64,000 bases of DNA. Source: Sarcomyxa edulis (Eukaryota > Basidiomycota > Agaricomycetes > Agaricales > Mycenaceae). The notes under the pieces are model-generated. The model was not told the origin of the DNA, did no database searches, and saw nothing but the letters and a program-made list of their open reading frames with translations. The translations under genes and the position numbers were made by a program. Shown piece by piece: positions 33,709 through 46,200 of the stretch (position 1 is its first letter; each line of letters begins with the position of its first letter). The stretch covers positions 2,170,001 to 2,234,000 of the forward strand of contig QUOL01000005.1 in NCBI GenBank assembly GCA_009761415.1. Direction: 5' to 3'.

Positions 33709-35372
33709 TCACGGAATATAAGCCACCATGAGCACATTCACTACGAGTTTCTCCAATTCTCCTCCCGCAACGAACGGAACGCGTTCTTTGCCGGTCGGTA
33801 TAGATGAGTTCCAGTCCTGTAGAATGGTAATCTCCGCGTCGGAAAGCAGTACGGCACCGCTGGCCTCGATCCTACTCTTCAGTTTTTCGACATCTTCCTC
33901 CCCACCAACCTCAGTATATATGCTGAAGGCTCCGCGAACCGGTGGTGCAGAAGCGGTGCGTCGGGGTACAATGGTTGGCATCCTGACACCAGATGGGTCA
34001 GTTTCGTCGATATCGTTCCCGATTTCCACCTGAGCACCGACGAACAACGTGAGTGTTGTAAGCATCTAGGAGGGAGTTCATATGCATACCGTATGATCTA
34101 CAGGCCAGATGTAACCGCCAGCAGTCCAATGCAGCTCTGGCGTAAGCTTGTATATCTTCAACGCGTGGTATAAGACTGAGTCTCCTCCTTTTAACTGCAA
34201 GGAAGACATAGGTAAGGCATTGTGAACTGCAAGTGAAAAACACAGGAAACGCACCTCTGGTACCAAAGACTCTGCTAAAACATCGGCTGGATTCACTCCG
34301 TAATCATTCTCAACAAAGAATGCGATTTTTGAGCCACGAGTCGAATTAAGGATGGGAGATAGTTTATCAAGGAAGTGATCACTCGGAGTGATCAGTGGCT
34401 CTGGGTAGATCCCCGATGGCCCAAATGTCCTCGTAAAGACACCATAGGACAGTGTCATTCTGCAACCCTTCGAAATAGTGGCCATCTCGTATTGGCAGTC
34501 GGAACGTATCGCGGTCCACTCAAGATCCCCATCTTTTCCTCCTCGTGCGTGGAAATTTTCGATGATCCCTTCAGAATTTCGGACAGTAAGCCCGCCTCCA
34601 CGAAAACGGATTGGGAGAGTGACGAGAATCGTCGCCACTCGACCGTCATTAGGAAGAGGTTGTGGAGCCATGCCGCCGCCGTTCACTATGATTTCTAGTT
34701 TATCTCTGACCGACGTGATGTAATGTCCAGCAGGTAGGTTCGGGAAGAGAGTGTTTCGTACCGCATCCAGGATAGGGTGGCTCGCGATGTCGAGTGAGGC
34801 TGTCAGCGGTAGATTGGTTGGATAAAAGAGTGATTCACGATCCGGGAAGTCGCCAAGATCAGACGTCGGGTGGGGTCTGCAGGCTGCGATGAGGACGTCG
34901 AGGGCCGGAGGGGTGCTATAAGTAACATCGATCGGGAAGTCCAAGGAGTGAGTGATTCCGGTCTATAATGAAACACAGCAGATTAGAATATGAACCACCA
35001 TCGATACGCGACGAATAGTGACGGCCGATACGTACTTTTGAACGGAAGAATAGAATCAGATGAGAAGGATCGACAGGAATCGTTCCCGAGACAGTGAAAG
35101 AACGACTCTTTGATGCAAGAAACCTGCCGACGCTCTCTTGGAAGGCGTAATCCTCGTCGGTAGCTTGTGCGGTAGGTGAGACCCTCCGTAACATCGTCAA
35201 GGACGATTTTGGGACTCGTTCGATCTCGAAATCAGATACACTCGGAGCACTACTAGAAGTCTTGTGAGCGGTCTGATTCAGAGGAGGGATTGTAGTTCAC
35301 TAACGTGCTCCCGTAAGGCATAGCGGAGGGCATCATCCTATTGACGGGAACTACAGACGGAGAGATAATCAT
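33709..35372 (-). CDS. Degenerate 2OG-Fe(II) dioxygenase-like protein
   Basis: The central part resembles fungal prolyl-4-hydroxylase-type proteins: a TILVTLPIRFRGGGLTVRN block and DLEWTAIRSDCQYEM followed by GCRMTLSYGVF. In family members I remember, an H-x-D pair sits just before the LVxxLP strand and a His sits in the SDCxHEV segment. Here those places read PQPLPND and QYEM, so the iron ligands seem to be lost. It is then more likely a binding protein or pseudoenzyme than an active hydroxylase. The C-terminal 130 residues (VRMPTIVPRRTASAPPVRGA onward) are unrecognised. The start at 35372 needs a 52-nt intron that joins MPYGST to SAPSVSDFEIERV. A simpler but weaker start is the ATG at 35194. 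Confidence 0.7.
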
Positions 35373-35964
35373 GGTAGAAGTCAAGTATAAACGTTGGATG
35401 TGCTGGAGAGAACTTTGAGACTGTACTCTCCGCAGTGACAGACAGAAGGGATCTATATCATGTACGGTCAAAAGTAAGGACCACGCGTATGCAACGTGTT
35501 TTACGATCGAGCTGATGCATCAAAGCAACACATACCGGATCCTGTATAGCGCCTATGACCCTCCTTCAAGGCTTGGATCGTGAATACTAGTGCTATACAC
35601 TGCCGTGTTTGTCCGGTCTTCATCCTATATATCACCCAGTTGACATCGACGACACACCTGACAAAGGATCATTAGTCCGCATCGTGGGGTTTGTGCGAAC
35701 TGCCTGTGTATTTTAGGAAGCAGATTTCGCGCGAAGACAAAGTTGTTGCAGTGGTGGGACAAAGAAACAAAGAAAGGGCAAAGGGCTGATTCGTTTGACT
35801 CCGAAGCGGGCAACGTGTTTTCGGCGTGTTGCACAGATATTGCCTTTTGAGTGATATTCGGAGAACAGGCTGCTTGTTCCTAACCACTTCCATTGTTGTA
35901 GATGTTGGTCCTTACTGCGGGATACTGTCAGACTCAGCTCCACGGATAGAGACACCAGCGTACC
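35373..35964. other. Intergenic, no gene seen
   Basis: This is about 590 bp upstream of the dioxygenase-like gene. Short minus-strand frames overlap each other in different phases and carry no recognisable features. Confidence 0.4.
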
Positions 35965-36171
35965 TTACAGACCAGAGCCTTTGTATATGATCACACACGC
36001 ACCAATCTCAGGGAAAGCCCATGATCTTGAGATAACAGCGAACATGAGGGTCAAGATAGCGACAGAGAAAACACTGTCCATTAGAACGAATTTAGAACCT
36101 GCGATGTTAATAATACACAAACTCGGGCCCCACATCTGCTGGGTGCACCAACCCAATAATAAAAAGGTCAT
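35965..36171 (-). pseudogene. Fragment resembling agaricomycete multi-pass membrane proteins (DUF6533-like)
   Basis: A 68-codon frame starting at a true ATG contains a hydrophobic helix (SVFSVAILTLMFAVISRSW) followed by ACVIIYKGSGL. This order recalls a helix plus a Y-x-D-G-L-like turn found in the orphan seven-helix DUF6533 family of mushrooms. The remaining helices are absent on both sides: the GT90 gene ends 39 bp upstream. It is therefore either a relic or a chance hydrophobic frame. Confidence 0.25.
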
Positions 36172-36210
36172 CTAAATTAGTTTCCAATGCACGTACACAA
36201 TGAAAGGACT

Positions 36211-38746
36211 TCAAAGAGTGAAGGACATCGCATCACGGTCGTCTGCTGAGAGTCGCGCGTACTCCAAGCATAGCCTGTAGACATATACTGGAAGGGAGGC
36301 TATGTCAGTGCAATCGATGCAAGCAATCGAGGGGAGATGCATGTACCCTCCATGTCGATGGTTCTCCCAATCGTCTTCTTCCACTGCTTCCCAGCCCTTG
36401 CTATTCTTCGTAATCGTCTGTCACCTTCGATAGACTTTCTGCGTTCGGCTGGTATCCGTAACTGGGTCGAGTTTATGACCTCGAGTGCGGATTGTGTAGG
36501 TCCAGAGAAGTATGCGTGAATGTTGTACATCTCTTTGTATGTCGCCGACAGTGGTATAAAATGAAGCCTATGCGTGATCAATGGAATAACGATATCGAGT
36601 CAGTATCGCGGTCTATCCATTGATGTTGGATGATTGACATACCAAGGCTGTATCCAATCGGAGAAATACTCGGTGTATACCGTTGCCTTCACAGGTACGC
36701 TGTCACTGGCAAGGAACGCCATGAACCTGCCACTGTAGCTCATCCCATCCATGTCAACCAAGTACTTGTACGACCAATGTTTCCCTAGTGGAACGGCGTC
36801 CCCGAAACGATGATCTTCTTTCATGGCTTTCAAGCCACCAGGGTAGTTCCCTGCATCAGTCAGTTTGACAAACGCAGTGTCCATGATCTCAGAATTCAGC
36901 TTGGCAATGGGGACTGGAGCGGAGACGTAATTGGAAGTTGTTGGAGGGTCTGCGAAAGTCACTGTACGGTTTGCAGAGGAACTGTCCGAGGCCATTCGGA
37001 GGAATCTACAATATGGTGTTGTTGAGGGAGAGAAGTGGATAAGATGAATAGAAAGTCATTACCGATGTCTTTGATACTGTTGGGAGAATCCGGGAGGATG
37101 ACTACCACCTCCCGTAGTTGCTCCTCTCCAGAATACTTGATCGAGTTTGCGCTCCCATGGAACCTCCATGTCATCGACATCTTTAAGCTCTAAATTCACA
37201 GGATCCCAGCCATACGTATACCTCGATGTGCTCCCATAGTAGTAATGACTGGGGATCTTGATGTCCATGAACCCTGCAGCCTTTGCGGGACTGAAGACAG
37301 GATACAAAACAGGAATGGTGCGCCAGTCCGAGAAGAAATGACCTTGCAGATAGTGTGCGTATGGAATTACGCAATAGTCGAGGTTCGCGGAAGTAGAGGT
37401 CGGAAAATGGAAGTCGTCACCAACGCTGGAAGCTCCGGGAGTGAGATAATTTGTGACTTGATTTGTGAATGCGTTTCGTAGAGAAGAGAACAATCGGCGT
37501 GCAGGAGCATCTGGAGGGCAGGTGCGACGCCAGGCATCCCAGACGTTACCTTGACCTCCCCAATCGGATGAGAATGAGCCTCCCAACATGGATTCGATTC
37601 CAGCTAAGTTAGACACTTTGTCAGTATCAGTGCTGAGAGAAAGGGCTGTATGACTTACCAGAAGAATCCTGGAGCGTCATATTAGGGTATTTACGGTGCT
37701 CCCATGGCACCAAGACGCGTCCTTCTGCTTTGGCATTGATGGGAAAATCCAAATCAGGGAGCTAGGCAAAGTCCTTGAGTACATGTGCAATTTCAGAACA
37801 GTCGAAGGCTCACTTTATGCTCGAATTGTTCCATCATTCGCCGGAAGCCATTGGCTCTGGCGCTCACTTCCGAATCCTCAAAACCGTTATTGATGTTGAC
37901 TGTTCGTGCTACTCCTTTCTCCACTCGGACTAGATCGATTGAGGGGAGATGCCCCACCTGTATCCATGAATTTAGCTCTGTACGAACAAAGTATATCTGC
38001 AGACTTACTTGAACAGCCCTTCGCCTCAGTTCTTCTCCAGATATCTCCCAAAACGGCTCCAAGTCTTCCATGAGGCCATCATATTCGTCTACCATCAAGA
38101 CATCATGTTCCTTCGCAAACTCCCACCAATCGTCGAAGCCTTTCGGGGGTGCGCGATGATATCGTTTCTTGTACTCCATCACAGCCGCTTGCAAGGTCTG
38201 ACTCTGCTTCGATACCTTCTTCTTGAAAGCGGCCTCGGCGTCCTCCATGAGCTTCGGGATTGGATGCTCCTTGATGACACTTTTGGACCTCGTACTGGTG
38301 AAGGCCAAGAATTTAGAGGGTTTTTGAAGCCAATTCGTATCAAGGGCATCGGCGCCTACGACGACCTGCTCCAGACCTATTTCATGATTTCTATGACCAG
38401 AGAAGAGTCCTGCCTGCATGAACGCGATGAACACGCAAACGACGAATATGTAGGCGCGTTTCTGATGTAAAAAGGTGACGAGGGTGTTTGTTCGTTTCTC
38501 GAGAACAGGACGCATGGTCAATGGAGCCTTCTCTGGATCCATGTCCTTGTCTCTGTAGAGTCCCCGAGATAAACTGCCAGTTTTAGTGAAAGGATAGAAT
38601 GGGAAGCGAAGTGCAAGTGTGGAAAGAACGTTCCGCCACGAAGCGCCGGCGTTGGCGGCCAAGCCCAGAGGAGCGTTACGCGAAGATTGACCATTTACAT
38701 CATCTTCACCATGTAAAAGAGGCGTTTTTGACTCGGAGTCGGACAT
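36211..38746 (-). CDS. CAP10-type glycosyltransferase, family GT90
   Basis: CAP10-like enzymes transfer xylose or glucose; in fungi they act in the Golgi on capsule, glycan or glycolipid substrates. The protein is a type II membrane protein. An N-terminal cytosolic tail of roughly 100 residues precedes a single helix (YIFVVCVFIAFMQAGLF) and a stem with a coiled-coil-like basic stretch. The lumenal catalytic part has the GT90 signatures: VFWRGATTGGGSHPPG, the region KYLVDMDGMSYSGRFMAFLA, and YTEYFSDWIQPW. The C-terminus (YVYRLCLEYARLSADDR) is where family members usually end. Several short introns split the gene. The start is the ATG at 38746; the open frame extends seven codons further only with TTG. 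The specific donor sugar and acceptor cannot be told from sequence. Confidence 0.92.
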
Positions 38747-40401
38747 GGTAGACGACGAGCTCGACAATTCTCGTGAGTCGCCAACTAGCTCTAGTGGAAC
38801 GACGGGGAAGATCGAACGATGTCTCTGAATAAACCTGGTAGCGCCCTAGGCCTTCATCAAACCCGCCGACGCTCGACTCTGGAGTCTTGGATACCTGGGA
38901 TACTCACGTCTGGCGCTCGACAGACTAGGAATATAGCATCCTTGGGGCTAGCAAGACGAAACTTGTTCAAAGGTCGGAATGTCTATTATAATGCGCGTCT
39001 AATTATGTGTTGCTACTACGCATTTTCCAACGAGGAACTGCAATTTCAACGAAGCTCAATCGTGTCTCGGCCACTGGAAATGAGCATATGGAGTGCTGGA
39101 AGCTTCCCTTCTACTGTGGCTGGTCCGTGTCGTATGTCTTCTGACTTTGTGGACTCTTGTGGACTCTGTACCTGCGAAACATATCCCAAACTCCTCAATT
39201 TCTACCAGAAGCTCTCTGCATGTACCAAGGCCCATGTCTTGAGACCTTCATGCTTTCGGGTTTTTCACAGCTAACGCTGTGATCTCTTAGGTCACTCCGA
39301 ACTCCTGCAGAGGCTTTGGATCCATCTCTCGAATATTTCATCGAAAAAATGGTGTTTGTTGCTGCACAATATCCAATGAAACGCCCCACATCGAGTTTCC
39401 ATGTCTGTCCCCAAGAGTTACGATTCTTGACAATAAATTCTTACATTATATGTGAGCTGATACTTCTCAGGTTTTGCCATTGGTCATATGATAGGACTCG
39501 AACTTGTAGTCTGCTCCCATTTTCAAGGATCTTACTTCTGATAGTATGTAAACTTGCTCCTCTTCGTTCCTTGTACTTATCTAGCTTGATCCTAGTTATT
39601 AACCAGCGATTCGGAGGCAATGATGCCCTTCTTCATTAATACTGCCCGTGTACTCAACAATTCATGTCACCCAATTCGTTCTAGCGAAAACGGTTCTCAG
39701 AGGGTTCACATTCGAGTTCCAGACAACGTCGTCTCTGACCATATCAGACAATGCTCTACCCAGAATAGGACGCTTCCACTTGGTCAACACTTGTCTGAAA
39801 TAGGTCTTACTGCTTCTGCACGTCTGCTATTCAATCACCAAGGCAGTCTTCGTTTATTCAAGGACTTCAACCGATACACCTGGAACCGAAAACTATCGCA
39901 ACTCTCGAGCTCATCGCCTGGGGAAACAAGTTCCTTCGGCCTTCATTTCCATTCATTTCCCCCGAAGCTACTTAAATCGATTGAAAGTACTATCACGCTT
40001 AATCCCTAGACGACTATGACCCCGACATACACGTTCATTCCATACGGAATCTCGACTTCACATGATGAAGATGCTTATCTGATTATAGTCTTCATTTCGG
40101 TCAGTTCCTTGCAAGATATCAATTGATCTAACGCGATTGGCATGGATGTTCTGATCGTCATGTTTCCCCACTTTCATGTACTTATCTTCCCATATTTCCT
40201 CCCTTAATGAAAGTCGAATATACCCATAATGAATGACTTACACGTGGTGCCGTTGAAGGGTAGAAAAGTGGCCAAACCGCAGTCTGTTTTTGTTCACTTC
40301 CGCGCCTCCGGAGTCTCTGGCAGTGCTAACGGATCTACTACTTTTTATTCCAAAACTCTTGCCGTTCATTTCCTAAGTTCCTTCTTCTTTCTTTTACCAT
40401 C
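38747..40401. other. Long divergent intergenic region
   Basis: This is about 1.65 kb between the GT90 and AMSH-like genes. Plus-strand frames at 38819-39274 and 39620-40009 start with ATG but show no domain, no splice continuation and unremarkable composition. The region nearest 40401 is pyrimidine-rich, as expected for a fungal core promoter. Confidence 0.4.
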
Positions 40402-43233
40402 ATGAGCAGTCCGAATCCTCCACACCAGACTCGTCGCTCTCCGGAAACCCGTCCAGCTTCAATAGCAGAACTCGCAGATCGAGCTCGTGACAACAATTGG
40501 GACGACCGACCAGACCTCAAATCCTACCTTCGTCTTGCAGAAAGATATCGCAATGCAGGTAAAGCATTTGTCGCCCAAGGTGATCTCGAAAACGCCTTTG
40601 TTGAATTTGCTAAGGCCGCGACTTTGGTCTTGGAGAGACTGCCTACGCATCGCCAGTACGAGACATTATTAAGTGTTGATCAACGCAGACATCTTGCTGA
40701 GGTCCGTGTCTTATCGTATCATCCTTCTTCAATATCTCTCTTTGCGAGAGTCCGTGTTCTTGTCATTGCTATCGTTATCCGAACAATAGTCGACTGAACT
40801 CCTGACTATATTTCTTCGGTGGCAACGGATTCAGTATTGTGACATGCGTTTGACTAGTACTGATATCTTTCATCTCTGACAGAACGGACATAATATCTTG
40901 GATGATCTTAGTGCCTTGAAGGCGACTCTTATTGACCGCCAACGAGAATGGACTGAGCAACATCCCGATTGGACGGACTCTGACAGGACTCCAGATTCGC
41001 GCTCGAGACGTGTAGCAGAAGAGGGTAACGTCAACCCTAACGCTAGCACTAGCGCGAGACAGCACGCAGAACAGGAGGATAGACGAAGACAGGATGAGAG
41101 AGGGAGATACGAGGATTTTGAACGCATCTTACAGGAGCAGAAGGAGCAAGATGCAAGGGCAAAGGAGGAGCTTGCGCTCTGGAGGAAACAACGTGAAGAG
41201 ACGTTACGACAGGATGAAGAAGATAGGGAAAGAGCTCGTCGCGATCCTTCGTCGTCCTTACAATCATATATGAGAGTACCGCCCTCCGAATTGAACAACA
41301 CCCCCGCATACGTCCCCCGCCAAGCCCCGACTCCATCACCAGGCTCAAACTCAGCCGAAATCGAACAAAGGCGACAGCGGGAGAGACATCAACAGCAGCA
41401 GGAAGAAATGCGGAGACGAGAAGAGGAAATCACGAGAAGGAGGGCGGAAGAGAGACGAAGACAGGAGCAGGATGGTATCTTACGAAGACAACAAGAGGCG
41501 GAGGCAGCTGCTAGGTCTGTACGGCAGAACATCGCTGTCAACAATACCCCTGCAGCTGGTAGCTCGACGTCGACGTCTGTGCCTTACTTTCAGATGCCCG
41601 CCCCACCTTCATCAGCCGTGCAGTATCCCACTAACGGACCCTCTACATCCGCATCGAGCCTCCAAGCACCAACGGCTTCGGCAACCAGGCCGCCTTCATT
41701 CTTGGACCAATATTCCACCGACGTAAAGCCACTGACGATGCCCTTAGAAACTCCCGCGCGATACGAAGGCGACTCTACAGACTCGGAATCAGTGGTAGGC
41801 ACGTCGACAGATGGGCGTAGGAATGGAAAGCAGCGACAGGATCATCATCATAGGACGCCAACGAGGGGGCCGTCCAGAAGGTGCGTGGCATGCATCCCAT
41901 CTCATTCCAGCCTTTTATTGCATTTTGGCTGTTCCTTTCCACGTGCATCAAGTTCTTACTGCCTGCACTTCCTTATAACGTGATGTGTACGCGTAACGTT
42001 GTCTAATACCGCTTTCTTGTTCTCTCTTCTTTCTTAGCACTGCCTACCCTCCCCCAATAACTACGACTTCACCTCCCCCGCCAGAAGGCTCCCGAATTTT
42101 ATATCCCCAACTCATGTCCCAGCATCAGAAGACCCAAGGCTACGTACCCTCCCTCCATTCGATGTTCGTACCACCCGCTACCTCAAGCACATCAATGGCC
42201 TCTGGTGGCCTACTCTTCAACAATCCTAATAATACCCGACCGCTCTACGCCCCTGATCTTCTCCCCAAACCCTCGCAAGCGCCTCAACCCCAACCCCAAT
42301 ACACCTATGGGTCGCAGTCGTCTCAACAGCCCCCTCGTCACCATCACAGTTCTCACTCTCAACAGCAGCAACCACAACCACAGTACCCCTCTAGTACTCC
42401 GAGACACCCTTCACGTCCGTCCGATGCCGACCGAATAACCCTCTCGGCCTCCGGCATGTCCTTAGACGCCACTCCCGATCTCAAAACCGTAAACGTCCCA
42501 CGAGAATGTCTTCCGCGGTTCATCACGATCGCGTCAGTCAACACGTCGATGAATCGGGAGACGTGTGGATTGTTGTTGGGGAAGGATAGAGGTAATAAAT
42601 TCGTGGTGACGACGTTGTTGATTCCGAAGCAGCATTCGACGAGTGACACGTGCACGATGGATGAGGAGGAGTTGGTGTTGCAGTTTACGGAGGAGAGGAG
42701 TTTGATTACGCTTGGCTGGGTGAGTGGCTGTTTCTATCCGTGCGGGGGATCGACTGCTCATTGTTGTTGGAATAGATACATACGCACCCTTCGCAATCAT
42801 GTAAGTAATGTCAATCATTGACTTCGGGGGACATTTTTCGCTTATCTTACCTGCATATTAGGTTTCATGTCTTCGGTGGATCTTCATACACATTCTGGCT
42901 TCCAGCGTATGCTTCCGGAATCTTTTGCGGTAGTCTGTGCACCAAAGTCTAATCCCAAGTATGTGAAGCTCATATCGTCCTATATCGATGGTCATTCATG
43001 TCATTATAGTTTTGGAATATTCCGCCTCACTGACCCCCCCGGGCTGAAAACGGTCCTGGATTGTAACATTAGAGACGCCTTTCATCCTCATCCCGATTTA
43101 CCCATATACACGGTGCGTCATCACATGTCCCATCTTCACGCCATTATGCTGATGAGATCTATACTCGTAGGACGCAGACAAGGGTCATGTTCAGATGAAA
43201 GATATCTCGCTAGAAATAGTGGACCTTCGTTGA
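40402..43233 (+). CDS. AMSH/STAMBP-type JAMM deubiquitinase
   Basis: AMSH proteases cut Lys63-linked ubiquitin chains at endosomes with ESCRT. The N-terminal ~110 residues form a USP8-dimerisation/MIT-like helical domain (YLRLAERYRNAGKAFVAQGD, AFVEFAKAATLVLERL). A long Gln/Arg/Glu-rich coiled-coil region and a Pro/Ser/Gln-rich linker follow. The C-terminal JAMM domain is complete: Glu of NRETCGLLLG, the zinc ligands of IHTHPSQSCFMSSVDLHTH, and the AMSH-specific insertion region near the CAPKSNPK exon end. The His motif is assembled from a 26-nt exon flanked by two introns, between about 42721 and 42861. The protein ends KDISLEIVDLR. The start is the ATG at 40402, directly after a pyrimidine stretch. 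It corresponds to S. pombe Sst2 by family. It is followed 323 bp later by a transporter on the same strand. Confidence 0.95.
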
Positions 43234-43556
43234 CTCGAAGCTTTCTCAAATATGGATTTGCTATACATGTATCATGTTCATTTACTGCGATTAATAGCTG
43301 CATTCTCTCTTACCGTTGAGTTCACTTCGATGTTCGTGGAATCGTGTTCGTAAGTTCGTCCATTTCGGGCCGATCACGTAAGACAGATGGTATGTCAAAT
43401 GCCACGTGCTCTTTCGCGTGTCTAAAAAAAGAGCGAAATTCTTGTGTTTTGGAGACTCGGTTTGCATCTTTCGTCGGTGTTCTTGCGACTTGACCACATG
43501 GTCTGACTACATACTCAAAATCCCCCCAGTCACTGCTTTCTCTGTTTCCTCCATCA
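43234..43556. other. Short tandem intergenic region, promoter of the transporter
   Basis: This 323-bp spacer lies between the AMSH-like stop and the transporter ATG. Frames crossing it have no protein features. A pyrimidine-rich stretch (TCTGTTTCCTCC) precedes the ATG. Confidence 0.4.
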
Positions 43557-45770
43557 TGACTCTCGAATCCCTCGACGAAAAGCGCGTCCCGAAGCACAGG
43601 ACTTCGCTCGAGAAGGTGCTAACGAATGTCGACATCGACATCAACGAAGTCATTCTTGACGCTGATACCGGCGAAATAAATGAATTGGCTGTAGTTGCAG
43701 AGGGTGAGGAACGAACGACATGGTTCATCTGGATGCTTATTGGTTGTTGTACCATCTCGGGATTGCTCTTTGGTGAGTCTTACCAGCAGTTCTCTTTGAC
43801 GAGTGGTTTTGATGACATTTTGCGTAGGTTACGACACTGGAGTGGTTTCGGGCGCTCTGATAACCATTGGTTCGGATCTTGGACCTGCTGAGTTGTCCAA
43901 TGCTCAGAAAGTCGGTCTTTCGCTGTTGCACGCTGGCATCCACACTCACATCGTTCTTCAGGAATTCATCACTTCTTCCACGACACTCGGAGCACTTCTG
44001 GGTGGCTTAGCTGCTGGTGCCCTCTCGGACTGGACAGGTCGACGGCCTGTCCTTGGTCTCGCCGATATCATCTTCATAGCCGGAGCCATCGCCCAAGCCG
44101 TCTGTCACAACGTGTGGACTATGGTATGTCTTTGCGTTGATATGCAGTCCTCCTTCTCACTCCCATCAGATCGGTGGGCGCTTCTTGATAGGTATCGGTG
44201 TAGGCTTGGCATCATGTATTGCTCCGCTCTACATCCAAGAACTCTCCCCAACGCGTCTTCGCGGACGTATGGTAGTACTGAATGTTGTCATGATCACACT
44301 TGGACAAGTCGTGGCTTATGGCATCGATGCAGGGTTCGAAAACGTTAGCGGTGGATGGAGGTGGATGGTCGGACTTGGCACGGTCCCAGCTGGGGTGCAG
44401 TTTGTTCTGTTATTCTTCTTGCCAGAGTCGCGTGAGTCCATTTCCTTCTCTTTCACCACCCCGTGATACTGACGGGCGCAGCACGTATCTTGATCCGACG
44501 AGGCAACATGGTGGCTGCACATGCCATCATGACCAAGATCTATGCCTATGCCAAACCGGAAGAGGTCGAATTGAAGGTATGTCACCAAGGAATCGGACCG
44601 GTTATCATCATCTCAAAAAGTCTCTTAGGTTAAAGTTCTACACGCTTCGGTCCGACGAAGTATCGAAATAACCAACAACACGACTTTCATGCACCGTTTC
44701 AATTCCATGTTACTCGATTCTGTAAACCGACGTGCTCTAGGTGTGTTTGATTGTCTGAGTCTTTTCTGAGCTACTTTCCTAACCGGCTTCACTCGGTTTA
44801 GTCGTCGCATGTGGCATGCAAGCCTTCCAGCAACTATGTGGTTTCAACACACTCATGCACGTCTTGCGATATCTTTCTACCGTTCCACTCTAGTCTGACT
44901 GCATCAAACTTAGGTATTACTCTGCCACCCTGTTCAAGGAGTTAGGATTCAATCAACCCACAGCCGTCGGGCTCATCATTTCTGGGACTAACTTTATTTT
45001 CACTCTAATTGCTTTGAAATGGATCGACAAGGTGCGTTTCGTTGCAATTTAGTGTGCGCGTCGCCTGACTTCCTTGATACCAAGATTGGAAGAAGAAGAA
45101 TTATGATATGGAGTGCACCTGGGATGATATTCGGACTGACCCTTGCTAGCATCGCATTCTTTTGTAAGTCTGAAGTCTTAACACTGGGACACGAGAAAAA
45201 AATTGATATACCCGTTCAGATCTGACAAAGAAAACGGGAGGAGACCTCGTAGATGGCACATCCTATAGCAAGGCGTGGTCGGGTATCGTGTTAGCCTCCA
45301 TGATTGTATTCGTTGCATCTTACGCTACAGGACTTGGAAACGTACCTTGGCAGCAAGGTGAACTCTTTGGTCTTGAAGGTACGTCTATACGCAATCTCCT
45401 CATCCATTGATATCCTGATGGTATCGTGGAATCGATAGTCCGAGGTATAGGAACATCTCTTTCTACGGCGGTGAACTGGGCAGGCAATCTGCTCATTGGG
45501 TCTACATACCTTTCTCTGATGGCCAAGATCACGCCCGCAGGAGCGTTCGGGTTTTATGCAGGACTGTGTCTTCTGGGATGGATATTTGTTCTTTTCTGTT
45601 TCCCGGAGACGGCGGGGTTGAGCTTGGAAGAGGTAAAGATGGTGTTTAGACATGGGTTTGGTATCAAGGAAGGGCAGAGGCTGAGAGAGACGAAGAAGGA
45701 GATAAAACAGGGAAAGAAGCAGCGTAAGGAAAGGGAGGCGGGGGCGGAGAAGCAGACGACACGGGCATGA
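43557..45770 (+). CDS. MFS sugar/myo-inositol transporter (ITR type)
   Basis: This is a proton-coupled plasma-membrane transporter of the sugar porter family, nearest in appearance to fungal myo-inositol transporters. A cytosolic N-terminus of ~60 residues leads to the first helix with [16 protein letters not shown]. Sugar-porter signatures follow: [71 protein letters not shown] and [14 protein letters not shown]. The last leads into a Lys/Glu-rich C-terminal tail. About ten short introns are removed to give a continuous 12-helix protein. The start is the ATG at 43557 ([11 protein letters not shown]). No inactivating change was seen. Inositol is the best guess because of the [12 protein letters not shown] and [13 protein letters not shown] stretches, but glucose-type transport is possible. 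Confidence 0.93.
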
Positions 45771-46200
45771 GGTACTACTAACATCTAATGGAAGGACTTT
45801 TTTTACTTATAATCAGCTAGCTACGAAAACCTCATGATATTATGATCACGATGTACTTCGCAACCTTTATTACTTACTTAAGATTGTATATACCAACATA
45901 TCGTGTACTTACATGTACTTGCAATCTGTTTTCGTTCCCGGCATTTGATCTAGAATGCTGATCATAGGAGGTTGTTTGCCACGCTTCCCGAATTTCAACA
46001 AGCATCTTGCCCGCCTTCAAATTCTCGACCTACTACGACCTCCGAGTTACGTGTATCGCAGAGTTTCCAGCACCTATCTAGCATCCACTAGCACTTGTGG
46101 TTGGCCATCAACCCCGAACTTTCATCATCCTCGTTCGAGGTCGCTCATCCAGAATAAACCTCATATATTCCGCCAGCGGGGGAACTGCTCTGAGTTTCAT
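45771..46200. other. Intergenic, 5' region of the DUF6914-like gene
   Basis: This 430-bp gap is A/T-rich just after the transporter. The frame of the next gene stays open up to an ATG at 45955, but the homologous copy at 55963 starts with the equivalent of 46201, so the upstream part is not counted as coding. Confidence 0.4.

Noticed and set aside
38819..39274. Possible gene upstream of the AMSH-like gene
   Set aside because: It is ATG-led but without recognisable protein features or spliceable continuation.
39488..39520. Possible minus-strand tRNA (AAGTTCGAGTCCT resembles a B box)
   Set aside because: No A box at the right distance, and the T-stem does not pair.
39620..40009. Possible 129-codon gene
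   Set aside because: No domain, composition like flanking non-coding DNA, and no conserved-looking motif.
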